Source of the DNA: Cercis canadensis
Lineage: Eukaryota; Streptophyta; Magnoliopsida; Fabales; Fabaceae
NCBI GenBank assembly: GCA_003255065.1
Contig: QAOA01000370.1
Span: 173,613-237,612 of the forward strand
Direction: 5' to 3'
DNA: 64,000 nt
Shown one piece after another: positions 13,601-27,658 of this stretch. Made by a program: the position numbers and the translations under genes. Below the pieces are notes generated by a model, which was given only the letters and a program-made list of their open reading frames with translations, did not search any database and was not told where the DNA came from. Positions within the stretch are counted from its first letter, which is position 1, and each line of letters opens with the position of its first letter.

Positions 13601-15682
13601 CTTTAAACTATAAATCCTAAATTTTAGACCCTAAACCTTAGACCTTTAACCATTTTTGACCCCTAATCTTAGACGTTTAACCTTAGAAATTAAACCCTTA
13701 ATCCTAGACCGCTAACCCTAAAAACTAAATGCTAAATCATAGAACTTTAACCTTAAAAACTAAACCCTAAATCATAAACTCATACTAAATCTTCATCCTA
13801 AACCCTATACCTTAAAACCTAAACTTCAAACTTTAAATCGTATACCCTAAACCATAAACCTTACGCCTTTAACCAAAACCCTAGGCCCTCAACCCTAATC
13901 CTTAGACCCTTCATCCTTCACACTAAATGCTAGATCCTAAGCCTAAACCCTAGACCATTAACATAAAACCCAAGCTTTTAACCCTATATACTAAAACCTA
14001 AATCGTAAACCTTAAACCACCTAAATCCAAAACACAAAACCATTAACCATAGACCTTACATGTAAACTCTATACCACTAACGCTAGAAATTAAACTTTAA
14101 ATCTTAAACCTTAGACCCTAAACTCTAAACACTTAATCTTAATCCCTAGACCCTAAGAAACCATTTAGCATTAACCTAAAAACTAGATGCTTAACTTTAA
14201 CCCCTTGACCATATACCCTAAACTCATAACCCTTAATCATAAATCCTAAACCCTAAAGCATAGTCTCTATACTCTAAATCCTAAACTCTTAACATGAACC
14301 CTAGCCTTTAACCCTAGACCCTAAACCCTAAGCCTTAAATCCTTAACCTTTAACCTTACACCTATGACCTTTAACTTAAACTGTAGATGCTTAACTCTAA
14401 TCCCAAAACCTTAAATCCTAGAGCTTTAACCTTAAACCCTAATTAAGCCACCTAGAACCTCAACCTCAACCCTAAATGCTTAACCCTAAACAATTAACCA
14501 TAAACCCTATAGGTAATCCTAAACATTAAATCTTAACCCTAAACACTATATCTTAAAATTTAGACTCTAAACCCTAAACTCTAGAACCTTAACCCAAAAT
14601 CTTATGCCCTAAACCTTAGATACACCCTTGACCTTTAAACTTAAAACCAAGATCATAAACTCGAAAGCCTAGACCCTAAACCTAAATCTTAGATGCTTAA
14701 CCCTAGACCCTATACCTTAAACTCTTGACTCATAATCCTAAATCCTAAAACCTAGACCCCATAGGCTTAAACCTAAACCTTAAACTCTAGATACTAAACC
14801 CCAAACCGTTGATCATAAGCTTTAAATCCTAGACCTTTAACCTAAACCTTGAACACTAAATCCCAAATTATAGGCCCTTGACCAAAACCCTAGAACCTAC
14901 AACTTAAACTTAAGACCTGTAACGCTAAGTCATAAACCCTAGGCACTAAACTTTAAGCTTTAAACCATATATCCTAAACCCTAAATTATAAATCCTAGAC
15001 TTTTAACCTATTCCTAAGCCTTAATTGCTTAACCTCAATCCTTCATCCATAAACCCTACATTCTTAATCATAAACCTTAAACTATAGACTCTTAACCTTA
15101 AATCCTACACCCTTGACCCTTAACCCTAAATTATATATGCTTAACTCTAATTCATAAACTTTAAATCTTAAATTCTTAACCTTAAACCCTAAATCATATA
15201 CCTTTAACTTGTTCCCTAAATTCCAGATTTGAATCATAGACCCTATACCTTAAACTCATGACTTATAACTTTAAATCCAAAACCCTAGCCAATAAATAAA
15301 CCCTAGATCCTTAACCTATTTTGAAGCCTTAGATGGTTAACACTAATCCATAAACCTTAAACCCTAAACCCTCATGACTTAACCTTAACTCCTTGACTCT
15401 AAATCATAGATAATAAACCCAAAACTATAGATCATAGGCCCTAACCCTTAGACCCTTAACTTAAACTCTTAACCCTTAACCTTCATAACTAAACATTAGA
15501 CACTAAACCTTAAATTAGAGACTATTAACCATAAACCCTAAACCCATGACCATTCAGCCTAGGCCCTAAACTATACATTTGAGATGTTAAACCCTCAAAC
15601 TTTAAGCCCTTAAACCTACACACTAAACCTTAAACTCTCGATGGTTAACACTAAAAACAAAACCTTAAACCCTTGACACTTA
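10691..15682 (+). repeat. Telomere-like array, large unit (copy of about 600-5502)
   Basis: The block follows unit A from about 600 to 5502 almost base for base, with small indels and one local duplication (10914 onward repeated at 11101 onward, offset 187). It ends at the next MITE exactly as unit A does. The contrast between decayed heptamers and near-identical units shows recent block amplification. Confidence 0.92.
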
Positions 15683-16056
15683 GGATTTGTTTGAGAGTTA
15701 AAATTGGGGGGAAAGGACAGGAAAGGAAAGGAATAAATGTGTCCATCACTTTGTTTGGGAGTTCAAGATTAAAAAAGGAAAGGAAACCAAAGGGTAATCT
15801 CAAACCCTTACATTCCTTTTTTGCCTCACTTTTGTGTTCCCCTAATTTGGGGGGTTTTGAGAGAAAAAAAATAGTTTACTATTATACCTCTATTTATTTC
15901 TTCAAATTCTTTTTCAAATACTATTTAAATAACATTATTAAATCTTATATTAAAGATATTAACTTTATAAATAAAGGATAAATTTGTAAAATTATAAATT
16001 TTTATTTATTTCCTTTCATTTCCTCTCATTTTGCTCATTTTAATCATCCAAACAAA
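15683..16056 (+). mobile_element. MITE copy 3 (right end lost in gap)
   Basis: Left terminus GGATTTGTTTGAGAGTT after TTA, same body as copy 2. It runs into the block of N at 16057, so the right inverted repeat is not visible. Confidence 0.8.
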
Positions 16057-16935
16057 NNNNNNNNNNNNNNNNNNNNNNNNNNNNNNNNNNNNNNNNNNNN
16101 NNNNNNNNNNNNNNNNNNNNNNNNNNNNNNNNNNNNNNNNNNNNNNNNNNNNNNNNNNNNNNNNNNNNNNNNNNNNNNNNNNNNNNNNNNNNNNNNNNNN
16201 NNNNNNNNNNNNNNNNNNNNNNNNNNNNNNNNNNNNNNNNNNNNNNNNNNNNNNNNNNNNNNNNNNNNNNNNNNNNNNNNNNNNNNNNNNNNNNNNNNNN
16301 NNNNNNNNNNNNNNNNNNNNNNNNNNNNNNNNNNNNNNNNNNNNNNNNNNNNNNNNNNNNNNNNNNNNNNNNNNNNNNNNNNNNNNNNNNNNNNNNNNNN
16401 NNNNNNNNNNNNNNNNNNNNNNNNNNNNNNNNNNNNNNNNNNNNNNNNNNNNNNNNNNNNNNNNNNNNNNNNNNNNNNNNNNNNNNNNNNNNNNNNNNNN
16501 NNNNNNNNNNNNNNNNNNNNNNNNNNNNNNNNNNNNNNNNNNNNNNNNNNNNNNNNNNNNNNNNNNNNNNNNNNNNNNNNNNNNNNNNNNNNNNNNNNNN
16601 NNNNNNNNNNNNNNNNNNNNNNNNNNNNNNNNNNNNNNNNNNNNNNNNNNNNNNNNNNNNNNNNNNNNNNNNNNNNNNNNNNNNNNNNNNNNNNNNNNNN
16701 NNNNNNNNNNNNNNNNNNNNNNNNNNNNNNNNNNNNNNNNNNNNNNNNNNNNNNNNNNNNNNNNNNNNNNNNNNNNNNNNNNNNNNNNNNNNNNNNNNNN
16801 NNNNNNNNNNNNNNNNNNNNNNNNNNNNNNNNNNNNNNNNNNNNNNNNNNNNNNNNNNNNNNNNNNNNNNNNNNNNNNNNNNNNNNNNNNNNNNNNNNNN
16901 NNNNNNNNNNNNNNNNNNNNNNNNNNNNNNNNNNN
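16057..16935. other. Assembly gap of 879 N
   Basis: Unsequenced. By comparison with unit A it should hold the MITE right end plus telomere-like repeats, but unit A has about 1.2 kb between the matching points, so either the gap size or the content differs. Any open frame spanning it is an artefact. Confidence 0.99.
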
Positions 16936-19900
16936 AACCCTAAATCCTAGACCCTTAACCCTAAAAACTAAACCCTCAGACTCCTAACCCTAAAAACTAA
17001 ATCCTAAATCTTAAATTCTAAATCTTAAATCCTAGACACTAAACCTTTATGCCTAAACCCTATACCTTAAACTTGAATCCTAAACCTTAAATCGTATGCT
17101 CTAAACCATAAACCCTACTCCTTTAACCTAAACCCTAGGCCCTTTACCCTAATCCCTAGACTCTTCATCCTTTAACCTAAATGCTAGATGCTAAGCCCTA
17201 AATCCTAGTCAGTTAATGTAAACTCGAAGCCCTTAATTGTAGACACTAAACCTAAATCCTATACCCAAAACCCAAAACCTTAAACTCTAAAACCTACATC
17301 ATAAACCCTAGACACAACCATAGAAACTAAATCTTAAATTTTTAACCTTAAACCCTAGACCTTATGAAATCATATACCCTTAATCTAAAGATGCTTAACA
17401 CAAAGCACTTGACCCAATACCTAATATCATGACCCTTAATCGTAAATCCTAAGCTCTAGAAACTAAACTCTAAATCATAGTCTCTAAACTCTAAACCCTA
17501 GACTCTTAATATGAACCCTAGGCCCTTAATCCTAAATCCTAAACCCTAGATCCTTAACTCTAAACCATAAATCCATAGACCTTTAACCTAAGCTTTAGAT
17601 GCTTAACTTTAATCCCAAAACTCTAGATTCTAGAGCCTTTGCCCTAAATCTTAAACCACATGGATACTAATCCTTAAAACCTCAATCCTAGACCCTTTAC
17701 CCTAAACCCTAGTACCACAATCCTAAATGCTAAACTACAAATTATAAACCCTAAGTCCTAGACACTATACCTTAAAACTTAGTCCCTAAATCCTAGAACC
17801 TTAACTTGAAACCCTAAACCCTAAATCTTAAATCCTAAACTCTTGACCCTCAAACTTAAAATCAAGACCCTAAACCCAAAATCTTATACCCTAAACCTAA
17901 ATCCTAGATGCTTAACCTTAGATCCTATACCTTAAATTCTTGACCCATAATCCTAAATTTTAACCCTAGACACTAAACCTTAGATCATAGACTTTAACCC
18001 TAGATCATAGATCTTGAATCTTAAAGGCTTAACCTTAAACCCTAAATTCAAATATAGATCCTAAACCTTAAACATCATATCCAAACCTTAAATTTTAAAT
18101 TTTAAACCTTAAACCCATGAACCTTAAACCATGAATTCTAAACCTTAGATTCCAAACTCTAAATCATAGTGTCTTAACCTAAACACTAAAACTTATAGCC
18201 TAAACTTAAGAGTCATAAAATCTTGATACTAAATCCAAACCCCTAAATCTAAAACCCTAAGCAATAAATCTTAAACATTAAATCATAGACCCTAAACTCT
18301 AGACCTTTAAACTACTCCTAAACCCTAGATGGTTAACCCTAATTCTTAAACCTTAAACCCTAGTGGCTTAACGTAAATCATTAACCTTAAATCCTAGACC
18401 TTAAATCCTAAAATCATAACCATTAACCTTAGGCCCTAAACCATACACCTTAGACAGTAAACCCTAAACCCCTTAAGCCCTTAAACCTAGATCTTATACC
18501 CTTAACTCGATGTTTAACACTAAAAAGAAAATCCTAAACAACAGACTCTAAACCCTAAACTCTCGATGTTTAGCACAAAACATGAAACCCAAAATCCTAG
18601 GCCGTAGACACTAAATCCTAAACCTTAAATCCTACACCCTATACTCTAAAACCAAGACCTTAAATCTTAAACGCTAAATACTAAACCTTAAATCCTAGAA
18701 CTTAGACACTAAACCTTAAACCTTAGATTGTTAATTAAACCCTAAGCCCTTAAACCCTAGATAAAACACCCTAAACCCTAGATCCTAACCTTTAAACTAT
18801 AAATCCTAAATTTTAGACCCTAAACCTTAGACCTTTAACCATCTTTGACCCCTAATCTTAGACCTTTAACCTTAGAAATTAAACCCTTAATCCTAGACCG
18901 CTAACCCTAAAAACTAAATTCTAAATCACAGACCTTTAACCTTAAAAACTAAACCCTAAATCATAAACTCATACTAAATCTTCATCCTAAACCCTATACC
19001 TTAAAACCTAAACTTTAAACTTTAAATCGTATACCCTAAACCATAAACCTTACACATTTAACCAAAACCCTAGGCCCTCAACCCTAATCCTTAGACCCTT
19101 CATCCTTCACACTAAATGCTAGATCTTAAGCCTAAACCCTAGACCATTAACATAAAATCTAAGCTTTTAACCCTATATACTAAAACCTAAATCGTAAACC
19201 TTAAACCACCTAAATCCAAAACACAAAACCATAAACCATAGACCTTACATGTAAACTCTATACCACTAACCCTAGAAATTAAACTTTAAATCTTAAACCT
19301 TAGACCCTAAACTCTAAACACTTAACCTTAATCCCTAGACCCTAAGAAACCATTTAGCCTTAACCTAAACACTAGATGCTTAACTTTAACCCCTTGACCA
19401 TATACCCTAAACTCATAACCCTTAATCATAAATCCTAAACCCTAAAGCATAGTCTCTATACTCTAAATCCTAAACTCTTAACATGAACCCTAGCCTTTAA
19501 CCCTAGACCCTAAACCCTAAGCCTTAAATCCTTAACCCTTAACCTTACACCTATGACCTTTAACTTAAACTGTAGATGCTTAACTCTAATCCCAAAACCT
19601 TAAATCCTAGAGCTTTAACCTTAAACCCTAATTAAGCCACCTAGAACCTCAACCTCAACCCTAAATGCTTAACCCTAAACAATTAACCATAAACCCTATA
19701 GGTAATCCTAAACATTAAATCTTAACCCTAAACACTATATCTTAAAATTTAGACTCTAAACCCTAAACTCTAGAACCTTAACCCAAAATCTTATGCCCTA
19801 AACCTTAGATACACCCTTGACCTTTAAACTTAAAACCAAGATCATAAACTCGAAAGCCTAGACCCTAAACCTAAATCTTAGATGCTTAACCCTAGACCCT

Positions 19901-21182
19901 ATACCTTAAACTCTTGACCCATAATCCTAAATCCTAAAACCTAGACCCCATAGGCTTAAACCTAAACCTTAAAGTCTAGATACTAAACCCCAAACCCTTG
20001 ATCCTAAGCTCTAAATCCTAGACCTTTAACCTAAACATTGAACACTAAATCTCAAATTATAGACCTTTGACCAAAACCCTAGAACCTACAACCTAAACTT
20101 AAGACCTGTAACCCTAAGTCATAAACCCTAGGCACTAAACTTTAAGCTTTAAACCATATATCCTAAACCCTAAATTATAAATCCTCGATCCTTAACCTAT
20201 TCCTAAGCCTTAATTGCTTAACCTCAATCCTTCATCCATAAACCCTACATTCTTGATCATAAACCTTAAACTATAGACTCTTAACCTTAAATCCTACACC
20301 CTTGACCTTTAACCCTAAATTATATATGCTTAACCCTAATTCATAAACTTTATACCTTAAATTCTTAACCTTAAACCCTAAATCCTAGACCCATAACCTC
20401 AACGCTAGAGCCATAACCTTAAATCTTAAACTATAAACCTTAAAGTTTAAAAACAAAGCCTTAATCCCTAAATCCGAAAACCTAAAACCTAAATCTAAAG
20501 CCTTAAACTATATATCCAAAGCCTTATTCCCTAAATCTTAGATGTTGAACTATAGGCCCTATACCTTAAAATCTAGATCCAAAGCCTTAATCCCTAAACC
20601 ACATACCTTTAACTTATTCCCTAAATTCCAGATTTGAATCATAGACCCTATACCTTAAACTCATGACTTATAACTTTAAATCCAAAACCCTAGCCAATAA
20701 GCCCTAAACCCTAGATCCTTAACCTAATTTCAAGCCTTAGATGGTTAACACTAATCCATAAACCTTAAACCCTAAACCCTTATGATTTAACCTTAACTCC
20801 TTGACTCTAAATCATAGATAATAAACCCAAAACTATAGATCATAGGCCCTAACCCTTAGACCCTTAACTTAAACTCTTAACCCTTAACTTTCATAACTAA
20901 ACATTAGACACTAAACCTTAAATTAGAGACTATTAACCATAAACCCTAAACCCATGACCATTCAGCCTAGGCCCTAAACTATACATTTGAGATGTTAAAC
21001 CCTCAAGCTTTAAATTAGAGACTATTAACCATAAACCCTAAACCCATGACCATTTAGCCTAGGCCCTAAACTATACATTTGAGATGTTAAACCCTCAAGC
21101 TTTAAGCCCTTAAACCTAGACACTAAACCTTAAACTCTCAATGTTTAACACTAAAAACAAAACCTTAAACCCTTGACACTTA
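16936..21182 (+). repeat. Telomere-like array, large unit C
   Basis: The block follows unit A from about 1460 to 5502. It lacks part of the segment near 2900-3000 (junction near 18370), carries an extra segment at about 20370-20610 not found in unit A, and has a tandem duplication of period 92 (20921 repeated at 21013). Orientation is unchanged. No gene is present. Confidence 0.9.
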
Positions 21183-21615
21183 GGATTTGTTTGGGAGTTA
21201 AAATTGGGGGGAAAAGAGAGGAAAGGAAAGGAATAAATGTGTCCATCACTTTGTTTGGGAGTTCAAGATTAAAAAACGAAAGGAAACCAATGGGTAATTT
21301 CAAACTCTTACATTCCTTTTTTGCCTCACTTTTGTGTTCCCGTAATTTGGGGGGTTTGGAGAGAAAAAAATAGTTTACTATTATACCTCTATTTATTTCT
21401 TCAAATTCTTTTTCAAATACTATTTAAATAACATTATTAAATCTTATATTAAATATATTAACTTTATAAATAAAGGATAAATTTGTAAAATTATAAATTT
21501 TTATTTATTTCCTTTCATTTCCTCTCATTTTGCTCATTTTAATCATCCAAACAAAGGAGAGGAAAACCCTTCCTTTCCTCTCCTCTCCTCTCCAAAAAAA
21601 CTCCCAAACAGACCC
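21183..21615 (+). mobile_element. MITE copy 4 (complete, TTA target duplication)
   Basis: The best-preserved copy, 433 bp. Left terminus GGATTTGTTTGGGAGTT and right terminus AACTCCCAAACAGACCC are inverted complements with two mismatches. TTA flanks it on both sides (21180-21182 and 21616-21618). A 3-bp TTA duplication with GG(G/A)T(C/T)TGTTTGG ends fits PIF/Harbinger (Tourist-like) MITEs. A secondary inverted motif, TTTGTTTGG, lies inside both ends. It has no transposase and would need one in trans. Confidence 0.85.
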
Positions 21616-24600
21616 TTAACCTCAAACAAGATGCCATAATCCCTTGACTCTCAACCTTAACACTAAATCTAAACCTTTAACCTTAATCCCTAAATCATAA
21701 ATTCTAGACCCTTAACACTAGACCCTACATCCTTAACCCTTAACATTAAGTCACCCTTAACCCTAAACTTTAAACCAAAGGTCCAAAATCTTAAACCCTA
21801 GATTCTTAATCTAAATCTTAGATACTTAACCCTAAATGCTAGACCTTAAACCCTTAACCCTAATCCCAAAACCTAAGCCCTTGAGACATAAACTCTAGAT
21901 GCTTAACCCTAATTCCTAAATCCTAAACTCTAAATCCTAAACCTCAGAGTCTTAACATTAAACCTTACACCTTAAATCATAAACCCTAGACCCTTAAGTT
22001 CAATCATATATTCTTAACCCTAATACTTAAATCCTAAACTCTAGAGTTGTAACCCTAAATTCTAAATTTAAATCCTAAACCCTAGACCCTAAACTCTTAA
22101 TATTATATCCTTAATTCTAGACCCTAAATACTAACCCTATACCCTAAATTTGAAATCCTAGAACTTAGACCTTAAACCCTAATCCCTAGACATAACCCTA
22201 AATCCTAAACGATTGACTTTCAACCTTGAAACCTAGATCACAAACTTGAATCCAAAAACCCCTTATAAGCCTTATATGTTTAACTTTAGACCTTATTCCC
22301 TAAACTCAAGACCTGGACTCCTAAATCCTAAACACAAGACCCTAATCCCTAAACCTTTAACCTAATCTTATGGCAATAAATACTTAACCCTAATTTTGAA
22401 ACCCTACCCTTAACCTTAACCCTAGTTGTGTAACCTTAACTTTTAAACCCTAAATTTAGAGCCTTAACCCTAAAACCTAAGTCCTAGACCTTTAACCTAA
22501 ACTCTAGATGCTTAATCCTAATCCTTAAACCCTAAATCCTAGATCTTTAACCTTAAACCATAAACCATAAACCTTAAACCTTAGACCTTTAACCTCAACC
22601 TAATTACTTAACCTTAATTCCTAACCCTAAACCTTAAACTTTTAAGCCATAACCTTAAATCCTAAACTCTAAATGCTTAACCTTAATCCCTAAATCAGAA
22701 ACCATAAACCATAAAACCTAGAGCTTTAACCCTAGACCTTTAAGCTCAACAATAGACGCTTATCCCTAACAACTAAACTCTAAACCCAACCTTAAACTAT
22801 AATCCTTAAACCCTAAATTATATACCCTAAAAAAACTCTAGATACTAAACCTTAAATCTTAGACCCTAAACTCTAAAATCTAGATACTAAATCTTAAATC
22901 TTAGACCATAAACCATAAATCTTACACCCTAAAAACCAAAGCCTACTCCGTAAAGTCTTAACCTTAAACCTCAAAAACAATAGACCCTTAAAAACCTTAA
23001 ATTATATACCCTAAAAAAACTCTAGATACTAAACCTTACATCTTAGACCCTAAACTCTAAAATCTAGATCCTAAATCTTAAATCTTAGACCATAAACCAT
23101 AAATCTTACACCCTAAACACCAAAGCCTAATCTGTAAAGTCTTAACCTTAAACCTCAAAAACAATAGACCCTTAACTCTAAAACCAAGACCTTAAAATCA
23201 AAACCTAAAACTTAAACCTTAAATCCTAAATTGTAGACACCAAACCTAAACCCTAGATTTTAACCTAAACCTTATGCCCTTAACCTTACATCTTAAACCC
23301 TAAATCCTAGACCCTTAACCTCAACCTTAAACACTTAACTCTAAACCCTAAATCTTAGATATAAGGCCCTAAACCCTAGATCCAAAGCCCTAAACCATAG
23401 ACCTTTAACCTAGTTTATAAATCCTAGATGATGAACCCTAAGCCTTATACCTTAAACTCATGACTTGTAACCCTAAATTCAAAAATAAACCCAATCTGTA
23501 AATCATAGACCCTAAACTCTAAACCTTTAACCTAATCTCAAACCCTAGATATTTAACCTTAATTCCTAAACCTTACTAGCCTAACCTTAAACCCTTGATC
23601 CTAAACCTTATATATTAAACCCTAAACCCAAACTCTTGACCCTTAACCCTAAACCTTAGATCTTAAGCCCTAATGCTTAGACCCTTAATATAAACCCTTA
23701 ACCCTAAATCCTAAAGCCTAACCATTAACCTTAGGCCCTAAACTATACACCCTAGACACTAACCCCTTAAACCTAGACCTAAACCCTTAATTTGATATTT
23801 AACACTAAAATTGAAACCTTAAACCCTAAACTCTAAACTCAATATTTAGCACTAAACATGAAGCACTAAACCCTAAGTTATGGACAGTAAACCTTAAATG
23901 CTAAATCCTATAGCCTATACTCTAAAACTAAGGTCATATATCTTAAACTCTAAACCTTAAATCTTAGAACTTAGACACAAAACCCTAAATTTTAGATCAT
24001 TAATTAAACTTTAAGCCCTTAACACTAAATCTTAAACCCTAGAAACTCTAAATCTTAAATCCTAAACCCTAAAACATAAACCTTTAATTAAAAATGTAAA
24101 CCCTTTACCCCAAATCTTATATCTTACATTTTTGACCCCTAACCCTAAATCCTAGACCCTTAACCCTAAAAACTAAACCCTCAGACTCCTAACCCTAAAA
24201 ACTAAATCCTAAATCTTAAATTCTAAATCATAAATCCTAGACACTAAACCTTTATGCCTAAACCCTATACCTTAAACTTGAACCCTAAACCTTAAATCGT
24301 ATGCTCTAGACCATAAACCCTACACCTTTAACCTAAACCTTAGGCCCTTTACCCTAATCCCTAGACTCTTCATCCTTTAACCTAAATGCTAGATGCTAAG
24401 CCCTAAATCCTAGTCAGTTAATGTAAACTCGAAGCCTTTAATTGTAGACACTAACCCAAATCCTAGACCCAAAACCCAAAACCTTAAACTCTAAAACCTA
24501 CATCATAAACCCTAGACACAACCATAGAAACTAAATCTTAAATTTTAAACCTTAAACCCTAGACCTTATGAAATCATATACCCTTAATCTAAAGATGCTT

Positions 24601-27221
24601 AACACAAAGCACTTGACCCAATACCTAATATCATGACCCTTAATCGTAAATCCTAAGCTCTAGAAACTAAACTCTAAATCCTAGTCTCTAAACTCTAAAC
24701 CCTAGACTCTTAATATGAACCCTAGGCCCTTAATCCTAAATCCTAAACCCTAGATCCTTAACTCTAAACCATACACCCATAGACCTTTAACCTAAACTCT
24801 AGATGCTTAAATTTAATCCCAAAACTCTAGATTCTAGAGCCTTTACCCTAAATCTTAAACCACATGGATGCTAATCCTTAAAACCTCAATCCTAAACCCT
24901 TTACCCTAAACCCTAGTACCACAATCCTAAAGGCTAAACTACAAATTATAAACCCTAAGTCCTAGACAGTATACCTTAAAACTTAGTCCCTAAATCCTAG
25001 AACCTTAACTTGAAACCCTAAACTCTAAATCTTAAATCCTACACTCTTGACCCTCAAACTTAAAACCAAGATCCTAAACCCAAAATCTTATACCCTAACC
25101 TAAATCCTAGATGCTTAACCTTAGACCCTATACCTTAAATTCTTGACCCATAATCCTAAATTTTAACCCTAGACACTAAACCCTAGATCATAGACTTTAA
25201 CCCTAGATCATAGATCTTGAATCTTAGAGGCTTAACCTTAAACCCTAAATTCAAATATAGATCCTAAACCTTAAACATCATATCCAAACCTTAAATTTTA
25301 AACCTTAAACCCATGAACCCTAAACCATAAATTCTAAACCTTAGATTCCAAACCCTAAATCATACTGTCTTAACCTAAACACTAAAATTTATAGCCTAAA
25401 CTTAAGAGTTATAAAATCTTGATACTAAATCCTAAACCCTAAATCTAAAACCCTAAGCAACAAACCTTAAACCTTAAATCATAGACCCTAAACTCTAGAC
25501 CTTTAAACTAATCCTAAACCCTAGATGGTTAACCCTAATTCTTAAACCTTAAACCCTAATGGCTTAACCCTAAAACTCTTGATCTTAAACCCTACACCCA
25601 AAGCCTTGACCCTTAGCCCTAAACCTTAGATCATAAGCCCTAACGCCTAGACCCTTAACTTAAATCATTAACCTTAAATCCTAGACCTTAAATCCTAAAG
25701 TCATAACCATTAACCTTAGGCCCTAAACCATACACCTTAGACACTAAACCCTAAACCCCTTAAACCTAGATCTTATACCCTTAACTCGATGTTTAACACT
25801 AAAAAGAAAATCCTAAAGTACAGACTGTAAACCCTAAACTCTCGATGTTTAGCAGTAAACATGAAACCCAAAATCCTAGGCCATAGACACTAAATCCTAA
25901 ACTTTAAATCCTACACCCTATACTCTAAAACCAAGATATAAACTCGAAAGCCTAGACCCTAAACCTAAATCTTAGATGCTTAACCCTAGACCTTATACCT
26001 TAAACTCTTGACCCATAATCCTAAATCCTAAAACCTAGACCCCATAGGCTTAAACCTAAACCTTAAACTCTAGATACTAAACCCTAAACCCTTGATCCTA
26101 AGCTCTAAATCCTAGACCCTTAACCTAAACCTTGAACACTAAATCCCAAATTATAGACCCTTGACCAAAACCCTAGAACCTACAACTTAAACTTAAGACC
26201 TGTAACCCTAAGTCATAAACCTTAGGCACTAAACTTTAAGCTTTAAACCATATATCCTAAACCCTAAATTAAGGATTTAGGGCTATGGGTATTGAATTTA
26301 AGGTATAGGGTCTAGTTTAAGCATATACAGTTTAGGTCAGCAATCTAGTTTAAGGAATCAAATTTAGGGTTAAATGTCTAAAGTTTAATATTTAGGGTCT
26401 ATGGTTTAAAGTTAAGGCTCTAGTGTTTAAGGTTTAGATATTAGGGTTAAGCAACTAGGGCTTAGGATTAGGTTATGGGTATAAGGTTTAGTGTCAGGGT
26501 TAAGGGCATAAGGTTTAGGTTAAAATCTAGGGTTTAGGTTTGGTGTCTACAATTTAGGATTTAAGGTTTAAGTTTTAGGTTTTGATTTTAAGGTCTTGGT
26601 TTCAGAGTTAAGGGTCTATTGTTTTTGAGGTTTAAGGTTAAGACTTTACGGATTAGGNAATCTTAGATGTTGAACTATAGGCCCTATACCTTAAATCTTA
26701 AAATATAGATCCAAAGCCTTAATCCCTAAACCATATACCTTTAACTTATTCCCTAAATTCCAGATTTGAATCATAGACCCTATACCTTAAACTCATAACT
26801 TATAACTTTAAATCCAAAACCCTAGCCAATAAGCCCTAAACCCTAGACCCTTAACCTAATTTGAAGCCTTAGATGGTTAACACTAATCCATAAACCTTAA
26901 ACCCTAAACCCTCATGACTTAACCTTAACTCCTTGACTCTAAATCATAGATAATAAACCCAAAACTATAGATCATAGGCCCTAACCCTTAGACTCTTAAC
27001 TTAAACTCTTAACCCTTAACTTTCTTAACTAAACATTAGACACTAAACCTTAAATTAGAGACTATTAACCATAAACCCTAAACCATGACCATTCAGCCTA
27101 GGCCCTAAACTATACATTTGAGATGTTAAACCATCAAGCTTTAAGCCCTTAAACCTAGACACTAAACCTTAAACTCTCGATGTTTAACACTAAAAACAAA
27201 ACCTTAAACCCTTGACACTTA
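21616..27221 (+). repeat. Telomere-like array, large unit D
   Basis: The unit matches unit A at its start (to about 21915), carries about 1.37 kb not present in unit A (21917-23286, shared with unit E near 27960-29095), rejoins unit A order near 23290 (its position 600), then has an internal deletion at about 25935 and a flipped segment at 26272-26657. It ends at MITE copy 5. No gene is present. Confidence 0.9.
26272..26657 (-). repeat. Inverted block of telomere-like repeat (TTTAGGG sense)
   Basis: This is the only sizeable stretch in the array that reads TTTAGGG-like on the plus strand. Its reverse complement matches 28937-29318 with only a few differences, so it is an inverted copy of that segment. 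Its right end is a single 'n' (26658), after which the normal orientation resumes with sequence like 20537. It may be a true inversion-duplication or a misjoined contig. Confidence 0.85.
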
Positions 27222-27658
27222 GGATTTGTTTGGGAGTTAAAATTGGGGGGAAAAGAGAGGAAAGGAAAGGAATAAATGTGTCCATCACTTTGTTTGGGAG
27301 TTTAAGATTAAAAAACGAACGGAAACCAATGGGTAATTTCAAACTCTTACATTCCTTTTTTGCCTCACTTTTGTGTTCCCGTAATTTGGGGGGTTTTGAG
27401 AGAAAAAAATAGTTTACTATTATACCTCTATTTATTTCTTCAAATTCTTTTTCAAATACTATTTAAATAACATTATTAAATCTTATATTAAATATATTAA
27501 CTTTATAAATAAAGGATAAATTTGTAAAATTATAAATTTTTATTTATTTCCTCTCATTTTGCTCATTTTAAGCATCCAAACAAAGGAGAGGAAAACCCTC
27601 CCTTTCCTCTCCTCTCCTCTCCTTTCCTCTCCCCTCCAAAAAGACTCCCAAACAGCCC
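27222..27658 (+). mobile_element. MITE copy 5 (complete)
   Basis: 437 bp, left terminus as in copy 4, right terminus ACTCCCAAACAGCCC followed by TTA. Flanks match those of the other copies, so all copies descend from one insertion that was later carried along with the array unit. Confidence 0.82.

Noticed and set aside
16031-16987. 318-codon open frame
   Set aside because: Nearly all of it is the block of N (16057-16935); it has no real sequence.
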